NCBI RefSeq assembly: GCF_024139115.2
Contig: NC_085141.1
Coordinates: forward strand, 377,362,995 to 377,426,994
Direction of reading: 5' to 3'
Source: Armigeres subalbatus
Lineage: Eukaryota > Arthropoda > Insecta > Diptera > Culicidae
DNA length: 64,000 nucleotides
Shown: piece after piece, positions 1-11,840 of the stretch
How positions within the stretch are numbered: the stretch's first letter is position 1
Layout: each line of letters starts with the position of its first letter
Made by a program: the position numbers and the translations under genes
Notes under the pieces: generated by a model
The model's input: the letters and a program-made list of their open reading frames with translations, nothing else
What the model was told of the DNA's origin: nothing
Database searches by the model: none

Positions 1-690
1 TTGCTGTTTAAAGAAAGATTAACAAAAAATAAACACTTATCTTCATTCTCCTACAACTCGAACGCCATGTAAAAGGATCACTACGTTCTTTTTGTTCTTC
101 AATATTTTTTTATCACAAACACGATTCACTAACGCGCACTTCATTTTTTTTACTCATTGCATTTGTATTATACGAAACCTAACTTAATATTAATTTGTTA
201 TGAACGCCAGATGTAACTGAATTCGCAACAGAAATACTTCACAGTAAACGTCTTTGTCAGTTACAAACATTTTAAAGGTATTTTTTCTACACCTTCAAAC
301 ACATCCCTTTCAAGCACTATATCAGCACAACCAACACTCAGCTTATTCCTGTCTCTACACAGATTAATATGAATGTACATCCGAGAACACTTCGAAATAA
401 CGCTATGTTAAGGATGCCATTTCGTCGAACTAACTCCAGTATAAACGGTAGTATTGAAGGATTGCAGCGTATATTCAACATGGTTTTTACAATACTCGAT
501 TTCAACCTGCCTCATCAGACACTGCGTCGAAGATTCAAAAATTTGTTCACATGGCAATAGATAGCTATGTTTGTGTCCATTTTTTTAAGTTTTTGACGAT
601 ATGTATGCTTATATATTTTTTACCATCATTAGGACATAAGTAGTCTGTTGATGTAGACCTTAAATAAATAAATAAATAAATAAAAAAAAA
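1..690 (+). mobile_element. 3' end of a non-LTR retrotransposon with (TAAA)n tail
   Basis: The plus strand reads open from about 300 to the stop at 558-560. The residues resemble the extreme C-terminus of jockey/CR1-type polyproteins: a basic RTLRNNAMLRMPFRRTNSS stretch followed by an F-N-rich and R-R-F-K segment. About 100 bases after the stop comes a (TAAA)n run at roughly 657-690, the usual simple-repeat tail of such elements. Tail, stop distance and peptide character agree, but the element is 5'-truncated by the window edge or decayed upstream of 300, where I see nothing recognisable. The clade is not certain. Confidence 0.5.
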
Positions 691-937
691 GTATGAATGA
701 CCCACACAGTGTTTCATATAACGCTCTTACTGGCAGAATTGAATTATTTGGGTCATCGTAAATTGAAGCAGATGGGAAAAGATAAGGCTTCTTCAGTACC
801 GTTCTGAGGCATCGATTTTGCAGCACTTATTGCAACAAGATATTGAAGCCTAAGGCTGATGAGAGCAAAGTATAGCTTCCTTTACCAGTTCTTCGGAACA
901 AACGGGGAGATTTTCCTTGATAATCCACACAAAGAAC

Positions 938-1460
938 TTATGTCGAATTCGTTTTTAAACCTGGGTCAGTGCCAACCCGAACCCTGAATAAAAAACCCAG
1001 ATTAATCCACCTAGCGGCGATGATGCCTTTCTCGTGCATCGTAAAATGTACTGAAAAAATCACATAGGAAAGGTCAAAAAAGCACTTTAGGGGGATAGAT
1101 CGCATTTTTTCTATCATTTTGCATGTTTTTGCAATAATTACTATGCATTGCCAACATCCTTGAAAATAAATATTTTTCGGATTCGAAATTTTTTTTTCCA
1201 AGGGGGAGCCTTTGGGAAAAAACAATGAAATGCAATGTCCGATTGGGCCATTGTTGCAACTTGTTGCGAGTAAATCGGGTAATGCTAAGTTCCAAAAAGT
1301 GTGTCTACAAAATTTGTACACATACACACATACACACACATACATACGCACATACAGACATCACCTCGATTCGTCGAACTGAGTCGATCGGTATATAACA
1401 CTATGGGTCTCCGGGCCTTCTATCAAAAGTTGTTTTTTGGAGTAGTCCTATAGCCTTTCC
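938..1460. mobile_element. MITE-like dispersed repeat with (CA)n tract
   Basis: This block has features of a common Aedes intergenic repeat: a GCCTTTCTCGTGCATCG-type end near 1025, an AT-rich core, a (CA)n microsatellite at 1318-1355, and a right part with TCGATCGGTATATAACAC and a GGGTCTCCGGGCC motif before a second GCCTTTCC end near 1455. No open frame in it looks like protein. The ends are imperfect, so the exact borders and the family are not established. Recognition rests on memory of similar mosquito repeats. Confidence 0.35.
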
Positions 1461-1686
1461 TATAGCCACTCAATGATTTGAGCGACGAAGTCTTCCTGTT
1501 AGACTTGCCGCCAATTTTTGGAGACTTGTTGGACCCAACGCCTTTCCCAATTGTGGTTGAAGATTTCTCACCAAGTGGCACAGAAGTTGAAGTGGAAGCA
1601 GGCTCTGATACAACCACCGCCTCATCTTTCGAATCAGCAGCTGGAGATAGCGAACACTTTGGATTAGAAGCTTGAATATCAGCCAT
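1423..1686 (-). CDS. Short Ser/Lys-rich open frame, unknown
   Basis: An 87-residue frame begins MADIQASNPKCS and is rich in Ser, Thr, Lys and Pro, with no signal peptide or membrane segment. Its 3' end runs into the adjacent dispersed repeat, so the last 15 or so residues are repeat-encoded and the frame is probably truncated. A Ser/Lys-rich N-terminus of this kind fits the start of a retrotransposon ORF1, but no zinc knuckle or other diagnostic motif is present. It could equally be a chance frame. I do not recognise it. Confidence 0.2.
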   Translation of the reverse strand: MADIQASNPKCSLSPAADSKDEAVVVSEPASTSTSVPLGEKSSTTIGKGVGSNKSPKIGGKSNRKTSSLKSLSGYRKGYRTTPKNNF

Positions 1687-1689
1687 TTT

Positions 1690-2198
1690 TCCAATGCAAC
1701 CAACAAACTAAGAACTTTCATAGGATCGAACTGGTATCGACGGTTACCGAATTGAAAAGAGCGCTTCGAACAACGCACTATTAAAGACCTGGGATACAGA
1801 TTTTAGTACACAACCACATCAGTAAATTGAAGTTATCGCAAGAGAAATGTGATTGTGCTTCCACAACTTTCTCAGAGTAAAAATGAGATATTCTCTCAGA
1901 TACAATGCTTGAAGCAACATACAATTGTTAAAGTTTGATCGAACAAACTAATACATACAGCATTGACGTAGTAGTAGATACGTTGTAGTTTGTTTGCACA
2001 TTGTTGTAGTTTGATTGCATTGTTATCTGGCATTCTGATAAAACCGAAAAATCGTTGAGAAACTTTTTCGGATGTGCATTAGCAAATATGTCTGCAAACA
2101 AAATCTCCTAAGCTGGGATTTATGTCCAAAACTTTCTATGTGAACATAAGACATAAATTGATCGAGTTTTGAATGAGCGCAAACTATTTCAGGGTCTA
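1690..2198. other. Intergenic, nothing recognised
   Basis: AT-rich sequence with short internal duplications of a TTGTAGTTTG motif near 1985-2015. I see no gene, RNA or element ends. Confidence 0.4.
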
Positions 2199-2795
2199 CA
2201 AAACGTTCTGGAATCTAGAACATGCGATTTACCCGATCAACCAAGTCCTGAACGATGTATTCGTGCATCGCTGAACATCTTAGCAGGTACATTGAGCCGA
2301 TAAGATTTCACTCATTACTTTTACACGCAACTATAGGCCTTTTAGTTTCTCCAAAACATCCTTGAGTTCAAATCAGTTCAGAACATGCGATCTACCCGAT
2401 CAACCAAGCCCTGGATGATGTATCCATGCATCGTTGAACATCTCAGCAGATCCATTTAGCCGATAGTATTTCACTCATTATGTTTACAAGCTACTACAGG
2501 CATTTTCGGTTGTTCAAAACGTCCTTGAGTACAGAACATGTGATCTAGTTGCTCAACAAAGTCCTGAAACATCCCAGCAGTTCCGTCGAGCCGATAGAAT
2601 GGTACTTAATACTTTTGCAAGTTACTACAAGTCTTTTCTGTTCTCAAAAATGTCCTGGAGTTCCGAACATGTGCCTTACCCGTTCAACCAAGTCCTAAAC
2701 GATATATCCGTGCATAACATCACAATCATTCCAGCAGTTCCATCGAGCTGGTAGGATATCACTTAATTCTTCTACAAGCTACAGTGGACCCTCCA
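2199..2795. repeat. Degenerate tandem repeat, about 4 units of 130-175 bp
   Basis: A motif GAACATGYGAT followed by CCCGATCAACCAAGTCCTG, then a CATCNCAGCAG block, recurs at 2218, 2391, 2534 and 2665. The units are diverged with indels. There is no open frame across them. The block ends at a CAGTGGACCCTCCATGA sequence at about 2792 that resembles the end of a DNA transposon, but I found no matching right end. Confidence 0.6.
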
Positions 2796-3239
2796 TGAGT
2801 TGATGTTCTAAGACTCGATATCGAATCGTTGGAACAAATTATGCCATACAAAAATATTTTCACGGTTACTTTGATAGTCTTTTCGAACAATTTTCCAAGA
2901 ATTTCTGTTCCACATCTCAATACCGACTTTATTACATCTCTTCAAAACGTCATGAATCTCAGATCATTGCACTACCGAATTTTCAAAACGGCTTTGACCT
3001 ATCCAATGATCCAACTTATGAATGATGTTAGTGAAACCATCTAGCTTATATGACGTCAATCATCACTTGTACTATCCATTGCAGGCCTTTACGGTTGGCT
3101 GAAATATTCTAATCATCCAAGTCCGTTATACGCCTCAACAAAAAAGTCCGCAGCTAAATTGCTCGACACAAACACCTCCTTAGTTATTGTGCATCTAATA
3201 GATATCTTGATCTTAACTCAAGATCATTTTGGAGGACCT

Positions 3240-3478
3240 TGGACACCTTCTTCTTCTTCTTTTGCTATGGCTCTACATTCGAACTGGAACTTGGCCAGCA
3301 TTTAAACTTAGTATTCTATAAGCGTTTCCTTAGTTATTTTTTGAAAGCTTTTCTATGTCCGCCACTGCATGAGTATGTATCTCGTGGGCAAGTACAAAGC
3401 GAACGCTATGCCCAGGGAATCTAGAATGTTTTCCAAATGAAAATATTCTAGACCAGACCGGATCTAACCGTGAACACC
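3240..3478 (-). mobile_element. SINE copy with (AAG)n tail, minus orientation
   Basis: Read on the minus strand, the sequence ends in GGCCAAGTTCCAGTT, AATGTAGAGCCATAG and an (AAG)n tail at 3247-3260. It shares most of its length with the interrupted copy at 22285-22450 plus 23236-23325, including CATACTCATGCAGT and a CCCTGGGC block. The tRNA-like head is decayed here. This uninterrupted copy serves as the empty site for the MITE inserted in the second copy. Confidence 0.6.
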
Positions 3479-3559
3479 TCGTGTTCCAAAAAAATGTGTT
3501 TACATTATTCCTATGGGATATACTAAGTATATGCCAAAGACATTGCAAAAACATTGATT

Positions 3560-3955
3560 TATTGACCTGGTAGATACTTTGAGCTGAACTCGAGAATGTT
3601 TTGGAGTACCTTGAACATCTCAAATTCAAGAGAATTGAGTTTGCATGGTGCGCACATGCTTATTGAACCATGTTGGGTACATATCGATGTTGAGGACATT
3701 GCCTGAAGCCTTGGTTGTCCGGTAGATACTTTGGATTGAACTTGGGAACGTTTTGCAATACCTTGAACATCATTGAGAAACCTGGATTTAAATGATGCGT
3801 GTGTGCCTATTGGACAGGATTGGGTATATGACGACGATGATGACTTTGCATAAGCCTTGGTTGAATTGGTAGATACCGTGGGCTGAATTCGAAAACGTTT
3901 AGGAGAACCTTGAGCATCTCGTATTCCAGAAAACTGATCACTGTCTCAACGATCA
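3560..3955. repeat. Tandem repeat, about 2.6 units of 150 bp
   Basis: A GGTAGATACTTTG motif followed by TGAACTYGRGAACGTTTTG and CCTTGAACATC recurs at about 3570, 3721 and 3869, giving periods of 151 and 148 bases. The units are 70-80 percent alike by eye and have no shared open frame. Confidence 0.55.
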
Positions 3956-3959
3956 AGAT

Positions 3960-5018
3960 GACTAAACTTGATTTATTAAACAATGTGGTATAGGATCCAA
4001 ATATTTCAGATTCATCTGCAAGCTGTCAGAAGCAAAATCTTCCCAAGGTTTTGGATATCTAGGTCTTCAGGGTATAGTCAAACTTGACCTCCAATATTTT
4101 TCCTGGGTAGCCGATATCCTAATGAACATTTTTGCTGAAGAAACTGGGGACCTAGCAATCTTCGGTAGTTTTTCACAGCCAATCTCAAACGCTGGGCATA
4201 TATGACCTAATCGTCCCGAAAGGGTTAAGAAGGTCAAATATTTTCAAATTTATTGTTAAGTTATCAACGAATGCCATCTTATCCTAGGGAACGTTCATAA
4301 ATTAAGTCACGCGGAGGAGAGGGAGGGAGAGGGTTTCTAAAAGTGTGACTACTCATCTTCTTCATCTTCTTATTATTGGCTTTACATCCCCCACTACTCA
4401 TATAAATTTATATAAAATTTCATACAAAAAGTGGGATAACGAATGGAGGAGGGATTAACAATGGTTAATTTTTCGTAACATAATTTATGGACGTTCTTTT
4501 GATGCAGTCCTTACTTTCCAGGAACATCAACCAGTCACCATTGATGATAAATATACATTTCCTATGTCTATTCACTAATCATTGCCATTCACTAGCATTT
4601 CCACGCGGTTTATGGGCAGTCCTTCAGCATTTAAAAATGTTAGAACCAGAAAATATAACATTTTCCCCGCAATATATCATTTTTACTTAAATTCTAGCTT
4701 AAAAAATACCTATTCTTCAACGGAAAATAACGGTCGTTCTGACGATGCAGGAAGAATCTTTCGACGAAAGACAAAGTATCATAAGTACTTTTTTACTAAT
4801 CCAATCCTTTTTATAATCAAATCTGTCTGCTCAGCTGAGAAATCCTCATTGGCTTCCGTATTCGTTTCTTTCGCTGCTGATTGAACTTCCTCACGTCAAC
4901 TGAATTCCTCTAATCAGTTTATCAATGTATCTTGTGGATTATTTATTCAACTTAAAACAAAAATCCATTGACGAATTATCCATTGAACTGATTACCTATT
5001 ACCGACTAAACTCTTTCA
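3960..5018. other. Intergenic, nothing recognised
   Basis: AT-rich sequence without coding signals; short open frames at 4487-4884 have no recognisable features. A GGAGGAGAGGGAGGGAGAGGG purine run lies near 4313-4335. Confidence 0.4.
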
Positions 5019-5099
5019 AAATTCGGCTAAATTTCCTTTCGACTAAATGTGCTTCCGACTAAATGTTCTTTCGACTAAATGTTCTTTCGACTAAATGAA
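5019..5099 (+). repeat. Minisatellite of TTCGACTAAATG units, left block
   Basis: About five copies of a 15-18 bp unit with core TTCGACTAAATG or TCCGACTAAATG. The same unit in the same orientation recurs at 5990-6130, so the two blocks bracket the repeat and the inserted MITE between them. Confidence 0.65.
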
Positions 5100-5990
5100 T
5101 CATTTGTTGGAGAAACTGCTTAAGTCCATTTTACACAATTTCGAGAAAACAACAAAAACTGTTTTTGAACAAATTGGCACCGAACCTTTGGATTTCTTCG
5201 ATACAGATCAATAGTGTTTGGCAAAACTCAACACCATGGTGTACTTCCAGTGCAAAAACTGTAAGCAGTACTCCATAATTGCTCTTCAAAGTGCGTGGAC
5301 ATAGGGTAAAACGACCTATTATGGAGGAGTTAAGCACCGTGTCAAAACAAAACTGATTTCAAAAATTCTTTAAAAATTACCTGTTGGTCTTTTTCCACAT
5401 TGCAGTAGTCGAATAGGTTGCTCGTTAACTATAGTTTCGTAAATATTACGTCAATTGTGCTAAACTTATGTTGTTTTGTTTTTAGAACAATAAAAACAAA
5501 CTACCGCAATAATAGGACGCAGTTGCCTATCGTTGCGACATTTTTTCAAGGTCAGTCCTATTGTTGCGGTATTGCATGTAATTCTTATGGAAATCGATAC
5601 CACAACAATAGGACCTTAGCACTACCGCAATAATAGGCTCAAAGGATTCAAATTTTGAATGAAAAATGTTGATTTTTCATAATTTTGAAAGGAATTTTAT
5701 CAAACAAAAGTTGTTCTAGTCGTTAATTCTATGAGTTTTAGCGAATCCACAATTGTTTTCAATGCTATTATATCCAGAATGGACTATTTTAACACTACCG
5801 CAACATTAGGACATGCCACAACGATAGGACGTTTTACCCTATGTAGTTTTTCAAACAGACGAAAAAAAAAATCGATACATTCCTGAACAATTTTTTTTTG
5901 TATTTTTTGCCAGAATACATATTTTTGAAAGAGGATCCCGAATATATAAAAATCACATTTTGGTCAGAAATGTTACTTATACAGTTTCTC
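5100..5990 (-). repeat. Dispersed repeat, interrupted copy
   Basis: The flanks at 5110-5301 and 5842-5990 together match, in reverse complement, one continuous stretch at 44034-44350. Shared landmarks are a GTTTGAGAAACT motif, the TTTTTGGCCAAAAT region, GTATTCTGGCAAAAAATAC and GGAGAGCAATTATGGA. The match jumps across the MITE at 5304-5839, so the 44-kb copy is the uninterrupted homologue. Confidence 0.65.
5304..5839 (+). mobile_element. TA-inserting MITE, copy 1 (GGGTAAAACG termini)
   Basis: The termini are GGGTAAAACGACCTAT at the left and ATAGGACGTTTTACCC at the right, forming inverted repeats of about 16 bases with one mismatch. Each end is flanked by TA (5302-5303 and 5840-5841). The uninterrupted paralogous repeat near 44195 has a single TA at the corresponding point, which fixes both the borders and a TA target duplication, as expected of the Tc1/mariner group. 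Internally it repeats CCTATTRTTGCGGTAKTGC-type motifs in both orientations. It has no transposase, so it is non-autonomous. A second, inverted copy lies at 23759-24255. Confidence 0.8.
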
Positions 5991-6130
5991 AAACAAACGG
6001 TTCAAATGTTCTTTCGACCAAATGTTTTTTTTTATTAAATGTGCATTCGACTAAATATTCATTTGACTAAATGTCCTTTCGACTAAATGCCCATTCAACC
6101 AAATGTACATTAGTCTATACATCATTCGAC
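5990..6130 (+). repeat. Minisatellite of TTCGACTAAATG units, right block
   Basis: About seven degenerate units of 15-17 bp with core TTCGACTAAATG (variants TTGACTAAATG, TCAACCAAATG). Same orientation as the block at 5019-5099. Confidence 0.6.
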
Positions 6131-6880
6131 GAACGGTCCCAAAGCCGGCTTGCCAGATAGGTATGTTTAAAAAATTTGAATTCAATGAACTGTTTGTGAT
6201 ATTTTTACCCAGCGAATCTGGGATTCTATTAGAATTTCCGGTCATCAATTTTGCACGGTATTTCAAAACTTTTTTGTGTGAAGGGCATTTTCAGAAATTG
6301 TATTAGTGGTTGCTCTCAGAATTGGCGCATTTAAATTTATTGGAATCTTCTCTCACAGGACATGCGTCCTTGGCGTAAGAGGTTCCACCACAAATCATGC
6401 ATTTAGCATCCATGGCATGGTTTTCATTAATTTTCATTGCTGAGTGTGGAGACGTGACCTTTTATGGTTTTTTTTCTCAGTCGGAATTTTACTTCCGCAA
6501 ACGGGTCCAACATAAAACGAAGGCACGGGTCCAAGCAAAGATCGTAGCGGGATCAGTCGGTACAAATAGCGCTGAGAAGCACTGTGGTAATTAAAATAGT
6601 TTCGGGTAGTATTAAAAACTCAGATCGCAGCCAAGCAAAAGGCAAAATTCCACATAACGCATGGCCTTTGCCAAGCAAAAGGCGAAATTCCGCATGACAT
6701 GGCTTATGAGAGACGGGTACGAAGAATGCACCACGAGGGGTTGATAGATTTGCGGTATCGTCAGTCAAGATATCTCGTATATTAGTAGATGGATCGAGGA
6801 ATGTCAAACTTTTGTACATTTGGCAAACATGCTCTATTGAGTTTTGTACTTCGCTGATTTTTTAAATGGTCCAGAAAATA
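6130..6880. other. Intergenic with one small direct duplication
   Basis: No gene recognised. A unit beginning GCCAAGCAAAAGGC and ending CATGGC is directly repeated at 6630-6665 and 6670-6703, a recent local duplication with few differences. Confidence 0.45.
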
Positions 6881-7135
6881 CCTACCGCCGAATCTGGTGT
6901 GACCTGTGTGAAGGTGGGAGATGACTTGCTGGTCTTTGAGTCTGGGCATGTAGCTTCAGGATGCTGTGGATCCTTTGACCTTCCGTAGCTGTGTGGTCCT
7001 GTAAGCTGCCCATTGGTTCTCCCAATCCTGGCTGACAATCTCTTTGAACCAGGCTTTGATGATAGCCCGGGGGAACCGATGTCGTGAAACGCCGGCCTTG
7101 GTGACCGACTTCATCTAGATTATCCTCAGTGACAT
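6880..7135 (-). pseudogene. RNase H-end remnant of an I/LOA-type retrotransposon
   Basis: On the minus strand a frame reads FKEIVSQDWENQWAAYRTTQ, then KVKGSTAS, a stop, and RLKDQQVISHLHTGHTRFGG. The W-x3-W spacing and the final R-L-x-GHT-like motif match the tail of the RNase H domain and the adjoining C-terminus of retrotransposons that carry RNase H. At least one in-frame stop shows that it is dead. The same strand carries a reverse transcriptase remnant 1.4 kb upstream in element order (8490-9480), so the two may be one element with a later insertion between them; that link is inference. Confidence 0.55.
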
Positions 7136-8489
7136 TCCATATAAGTGTTCAGCTTCACAGAAATTTATTAGTTTACAAAATCTAAATATGTACTTAATAC
7201 TCACTGACTGATACCTATTCGATCGGAAATTGACAGTGTTGAGCCGAATATGAATATGTTACGAAGCGAGGGTGACGAAGCGAAGCGAGGGCTTCACCAA
7301 AAACATTCGATTATTCGAACCTTGTTACCATTCTGGTGCGTTCACCCTATTTCCCCAGTCCAGAGCAAGAAAGCATAGAGAGCAGAAGAGCATACTGCTG
7401 TTCAGTATGAACTCAAAGAGAGTAAACCGCTGTAATAAATATTTAAATTAGCCACTCCCAATAAACCAACTGCCAAATCAAATAATGTAATCATTAAGTT
7501 AAGCACACTTCACACATTAAACACACGATACAATAATCTACGGGATGACAAAGGATTGGGAAGGCATTGGAGTTGCGGAAAGGATATAGGAAAAGGAAAT
7601 GGGATGAGATTGCATGAGGAAAGGAGGGGTCTTAGGAGTCTTAGCTACTGGGTAAGAAGATCACTCTTTTCAACTCCAACTGTCATAGTGATCGGATCAA
7701 GTCTACCGAAAGAGAGTAAAAAGTGAAAAAGTTCCCTAAGCTACAAACGACATCATCTTTGCTGCTTTAAGAGTGGTAGATACCACATGGATGTGTGTTT
7801 TTGGGATCATTCAGAGCATTCAAGCAATCATTGAGCATTGCTTAATATATTGGAGTCAGGTATGAGACCAAAGAAAACCCCAGTAGCATCACCCTTCCTT
7901 AAATGCCCTGTCCAATCTTTATCAGGGCCCATCGTTACTGATCGCAGAAGTGTGGTTCATCCACCAGCGCCGGATTTGGTCCCCGTACGGCCAATCACGC
8001 TTGCCCCTTAGCGGGAAATCGCACCGCGTCGTAGAGCGACATCGTTCAGCGGCAGCCATCGTGGCCAAAAGGACCACGTCGTTTGGTCTGCAGTGCCTCC
8101 CGAGTACTCCGCCCGCCCAACCCATTCTATCTCGAGCATCCCGTCTTCGCTGGCCAGCCCTACACCTTACACGAGACACGCCACACAGTAAGTCTAATAA
8201 AAATAGTTACTAAAAGTGAAATCGCGGAGTAGTGTTTCTTTGTTCCCTGATTAGCTGAATAGTGAAGAGCCGGCCCTGGGAAAAGAGGTGGTTGTAACCC
8301 ACCCCAGACGACTTCCGTGGCCGTGACCAGAAGTCAGGGCTACCCCAGGTGGCGAAGCCCTTCTGGCCAAGTCACCCTAAAAGATGTATTGTTCTTTTAA
8401 CAACCTTTGGTCAGGACTAGGACCGACTAGTCGGAGGGAGCGGTTGCTGCAATAAACAGAGCTGTGGTTTCCGCTAAGAAGAAGGCTAT
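7136..8489. other. Intergenic, probably element-derived, unassigned
   Basis: 7250-7295 holds short GAAGCGAGG direct repeats. 7920-8480 is unusually GC-rich for this window and resembles a retrotransposon leader region, with AGCCGGCCCTGGG and CCGTGGCCGTGACC stretches. No open frame here has a recognisable domain. Confidence 0.3.
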
Positions 8490-9480
8490 TGGACACCTTT
8501 AGGTTGTTCCCAGCATCGCCTAACCTTGCTCAGAGTAGCACATGGTTCCTGAATACGTTGTTTAGTGGCTCGACAACTGATCTTCGTAGAACCTCCACGT
8601 TGTCCCCTCTTTTAAAGTTCCTCGTAATGGACAAGGAGAGGACACCTGCTTCGGCGCAGGCAACCTCAGCGGGTGTGGAGGGAAGAAGCCCGGAAGCTAT
8701 GCGGAGGTACTGGTTGAAGACTGAGGAGAGTATGTCGACAATCTCCCGACGTGCCACTCCAAGGACTTTGATGATTGTCCGGTTTGGAATCGGCTGCCCA
8801 TTAATCTTGAGACTACACTAACTGCTACTCGGGTTCATATACGCAAACTTCTACCACATATAGTCCACCAGCTGCTTCAGTCCAAGTGCGGTTGAATGCC
8901 TTCGAAATATCCAGAGAAACTAGATCAGCGTGTTTCCCTTTGTCGGAGGCGTTTTGGAGTACGTCTCCTAATCTGGTAACGTACAAACTGACCCCATTTC
9001 CCGAGCGATAGGCGTGTTGGCGGAAACCAAATCTTCCGTCAGCCTCAAGCTATTCACGTAGCCTACGGTTTACCTACCTCTCGGCGACGTTTGACCTACG
9101 ACCGGTGTCGCATGAGGAGATACTCTTTTTAGGGATCGGCTTCTTGGCTGAGGCACCAATCGACGGGAAGGGTCTGACTGGTCCAGGCTTGATTTGCCAG
9201 ATATAGGAATACTATTTTTAAAGTAGGGGGAAGGTTTTTCAGCATCGGACATCCTATTCTATCCGTATCAGAAGACTTTTTGTCGCTCATTTTTTCAGAT
9301 CAAGTAATAATTTGAGGAATGGAAGAATCAGCGACGTCAAGGACAACCTTGGAGAAGTCGGAGAGCGTTAGCGGGGTGCTTCTTCCTAAAACGTGTCGCC
9401 GTTTTTTAGCTCATTTAGTGCTTTCTTAACCTCATGCAGTATCGGTGGTTCCATCGCTTGACCATCGTCGACTATGTGTT
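8490..9480 (-). pseudogene. Degraded reverse transcriptase of an I/LOA-type retrotransposon
   Basis: On the minus strand, near 9060-8880, the frame reads LEADGRFGFRQHAYRSGNGV and then LVSLDISKAFNRTW. These are the F-G-F-R and the D-x-S-K-A-F-(D/N) motifs of reverse transcriptase. At 8817-8530 follow INGQPIPNRTIIKVLGV and YLRIASGLLPSTPAEVAC, typical of the region after the catalytic YxDD in I-clade elements. The YxDD segment itself is missing, so there is an internal deletion. Further upstream (about 9460-9310) are EPPILHEVKKALNELKNGD and LSDFSKVVLDVADSSIP, like the linker before the polymerase, but in an order that suggests rearrangement. Stops and frameshifts are present. No function is expected. 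Confidence 0.6.
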
Positions 9481-10472
9481 TTTCTCACCACGAACAGATT
9501 TGGACCTTGTAAGGTTACATGATCAGCAACCTGCTCAACCTTACTCCCTTTAGGAGTCACGCTGGCGACTGCCATGCATTGCCGTAGCTTCTATGCTTGG
9601 TTTATCATTAACGCCTTCTCCTCAGTAAGGGGACATATCTTATGTTCCGCCTTTTATTGGACTTCAGCAGTGACCCCCACTCCGGTTTGGGTACTGCAAT
9701 TAGAACATTAGAAATGTGTGTTTGAAATCCTAAAACGACGTATTCACATCGATTTTTTTATACTCGCTCTTTTCTTCGTGGTTGGTCGTTACGTTCGAAG
9801 AGCGACAACAAGTGGGAACTGCGTCAAAATTTTAAGGCACCATCCTTTCAAATCAATCCGGCCTGTGTAGTTCTTTGTAGACAATGATCTATAATTTAAA
9901 AAAAAAGTCTAGAAGTTTAAAACCAGTTAATTTGAACCCTTAAAAGTTATGATTTTAATACTTTTCTAATCATAATTATTCTAATTCCTAATACATCCTC
10001 CTCCACATAGTGACAGGACAGAAATTGTCTTAATAATAGTCACAAGTCATAAAACTAGTCAATACTTTTTTCCAATTAATCCCATTTTCTAAAAAAAATG
10101 TTACAAATTTGTATCTTGGAAGGGCACGAATGATTTTTTTTCAAATCTAATATCAGTAACTTCGATGCGAGAATGTTTCTAACTCAATTTCGTTTCACTT
10201 ATGGAAATAGTAACTAACAATGATATTAACCAAAACCATTTCGTTTTTCTTCTTTTCAGGTGAGTTATTTAGCCTCTGTCTGGACCAAACATGAAGTAAT
10301 GGCGTTATTCCTTACAATTTGATCTCAGTGAGTATATATTATTGAAAACAAACTGTCGAAAGTGTATCTAAAAGAGCGTGACATCACAAACTCGCTTGAT
10401 GCACTTTAAGATCACTTGTTAATCTTTTTGGACAAAATTGTGCAATCAAACTTGATGATTCCTGATTCCTAA

Positions 10473-10736
10473 TGCGCCCAGCTTACATCCTTCACCATCA
10501 ACGAAAAATATTGTTTTCACCCCGACAACCCTCGAAATGTTGACTGCAATGGAAAAGGCCAGTCATGTTATTGCCCCCATATCTCTCAAGGAAAATGGAT
10601 AAACATTTTCGGGTTCATTAGCATCATTATCATCATCGCCGTCAGTGGCACCGAAGCAATGTCGCATCAAACCAGAAGGCAAGCCGCCCGAGTGTCATCC
10701 AGTGAGCAGGAGATTGAGGGGTGCATTTGTGAGTAG
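10473..10736 (+). other. Possible cryptic exon (open frame, hydrophobic stretch, donor site)
   Basis: Between stops at 10470 and 10734 there are 87 open codons with no early ATG. The frame has four cysteines in its first 40 residues, then a hydrophobic run FGFISIIIIIAVSG, then a Ser/Gln/Arg-rich part, and ends with a strong donor-like GTGAGT at 10729-10734. The isoleucine run comes from an ATC repeat, which weakens the case. If real it would be an internal or 3'-spliced exon; no partner exon was identified. Confidence 0.15.
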
Positions 10737-11702
10737 CTTTCCCACTTACCCACCCATGTGGTCGCAGAGAAAAAAAAAACGAAAAGCATGTGGTGCCGTA
10801 TGACGGCGTCAAGGATGGGTTGAGGCAGCGCCGAACAATTGCACCCTTGATTGGGCTTTATCGCTTTCTGAATGATGTTTGTTTTATGCTGTTTGTCGGA
10901 AGTTCCGTTGAATTGCGTAATACATTTAAATGAAAAAAAATCGTTAAAGGTACCGACTCCTGCGTCCCCGGTTATGCTTCTCGGATTTTATGACGAAATT
11001 TCAATCCTCGATTGCAAAGTCCTGCCCGGACAGTTGTTTCTCACACCGGACAACGAAAAGGTGAACTTTATTTTACGATACTGCCCCATTCACCCTTCGA
11101 ACTTTTTAAGAGCAATCGGAGGCGTAGTTGAAAACTCAACGCCCCCGGAGTATTCAAACAAATTTCTGGCTACGGCCAGCTTCGGGAAGCTTGGCTAAAT
11201 GCAAATATTTGCAGAGATGCTTTCGAGAGTAGCTTAGGTAGTGATCACCGAGCAAGCGTCCCACTATGGGTATTTTTTATACAAGTGAATGGCTACAATT
11301 ATTTTACGTAGATTGCATTGGTTTTCATGAAACGTGACGATTGGTAGTTCTTTATTTTACGCATTGTAAATAGTTCACTGAATTTATTATTTATTGAATT
11401 ATTGAATGTTTGTAGAAAATATAAACCAAAGGTGGTTCGTGTTCTTTCTTTGGTAGTACATAAACTCGGTCAGTAAACCCTTTTAATACACTAACGATTC
11501 AGATGATTTCCCAGTTTCCAGCCTTCCGAATTCCCACAGTGCGCTGGTCAAGGGAATGAGACCGAGACACGTTCGAACACCACTCTAATTGCATACACCC
11601 GCATCTAAAGTGCTTTTGCTATACGCTCTGGCTCTGGTTTGAGTTTTCGGGCGGTCGTCGGGTGGTGGTGGGGGCCAAGCAAGTTTTGTCTCATTCAGTT
11701 GC

Positions 11703-11840
11703 TATACCCTAAATAGGTTTGTATTGGCAACAGTCAGTTGCCGTATCGTATCTGGGCCACAAAACGTCGTTGAAGCTCGAACGAAGTACGAAGCTTTGTG
11801 TGGTACAGGAGCGAAGGTGTCCAAACTTGGGGTGGTGAGT
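11703..11840 (+). promoter_or_regulatory. Candidate promoter and noncoding first exon
   Basis: A TATACCCTAAATAG block at 11703 lies 33 bases before an arthropod initiator TCAGT (11734-11738). About 100 bases downstream a perfect donor GTGAGT occurs at 11835-11840. This is the arrangement of a short noncoding first exon. No downstream coding exon in the window can be tied to it, so it may serve a gene beyond a long intron or be coincidence. Confidence 0.25.

Noticed and set aside
10872..11198. 108-residue plus-strand open frame
   Set aside because: Unremarkable composition, no signal peptide or domain, no promoter or splice context that fits.
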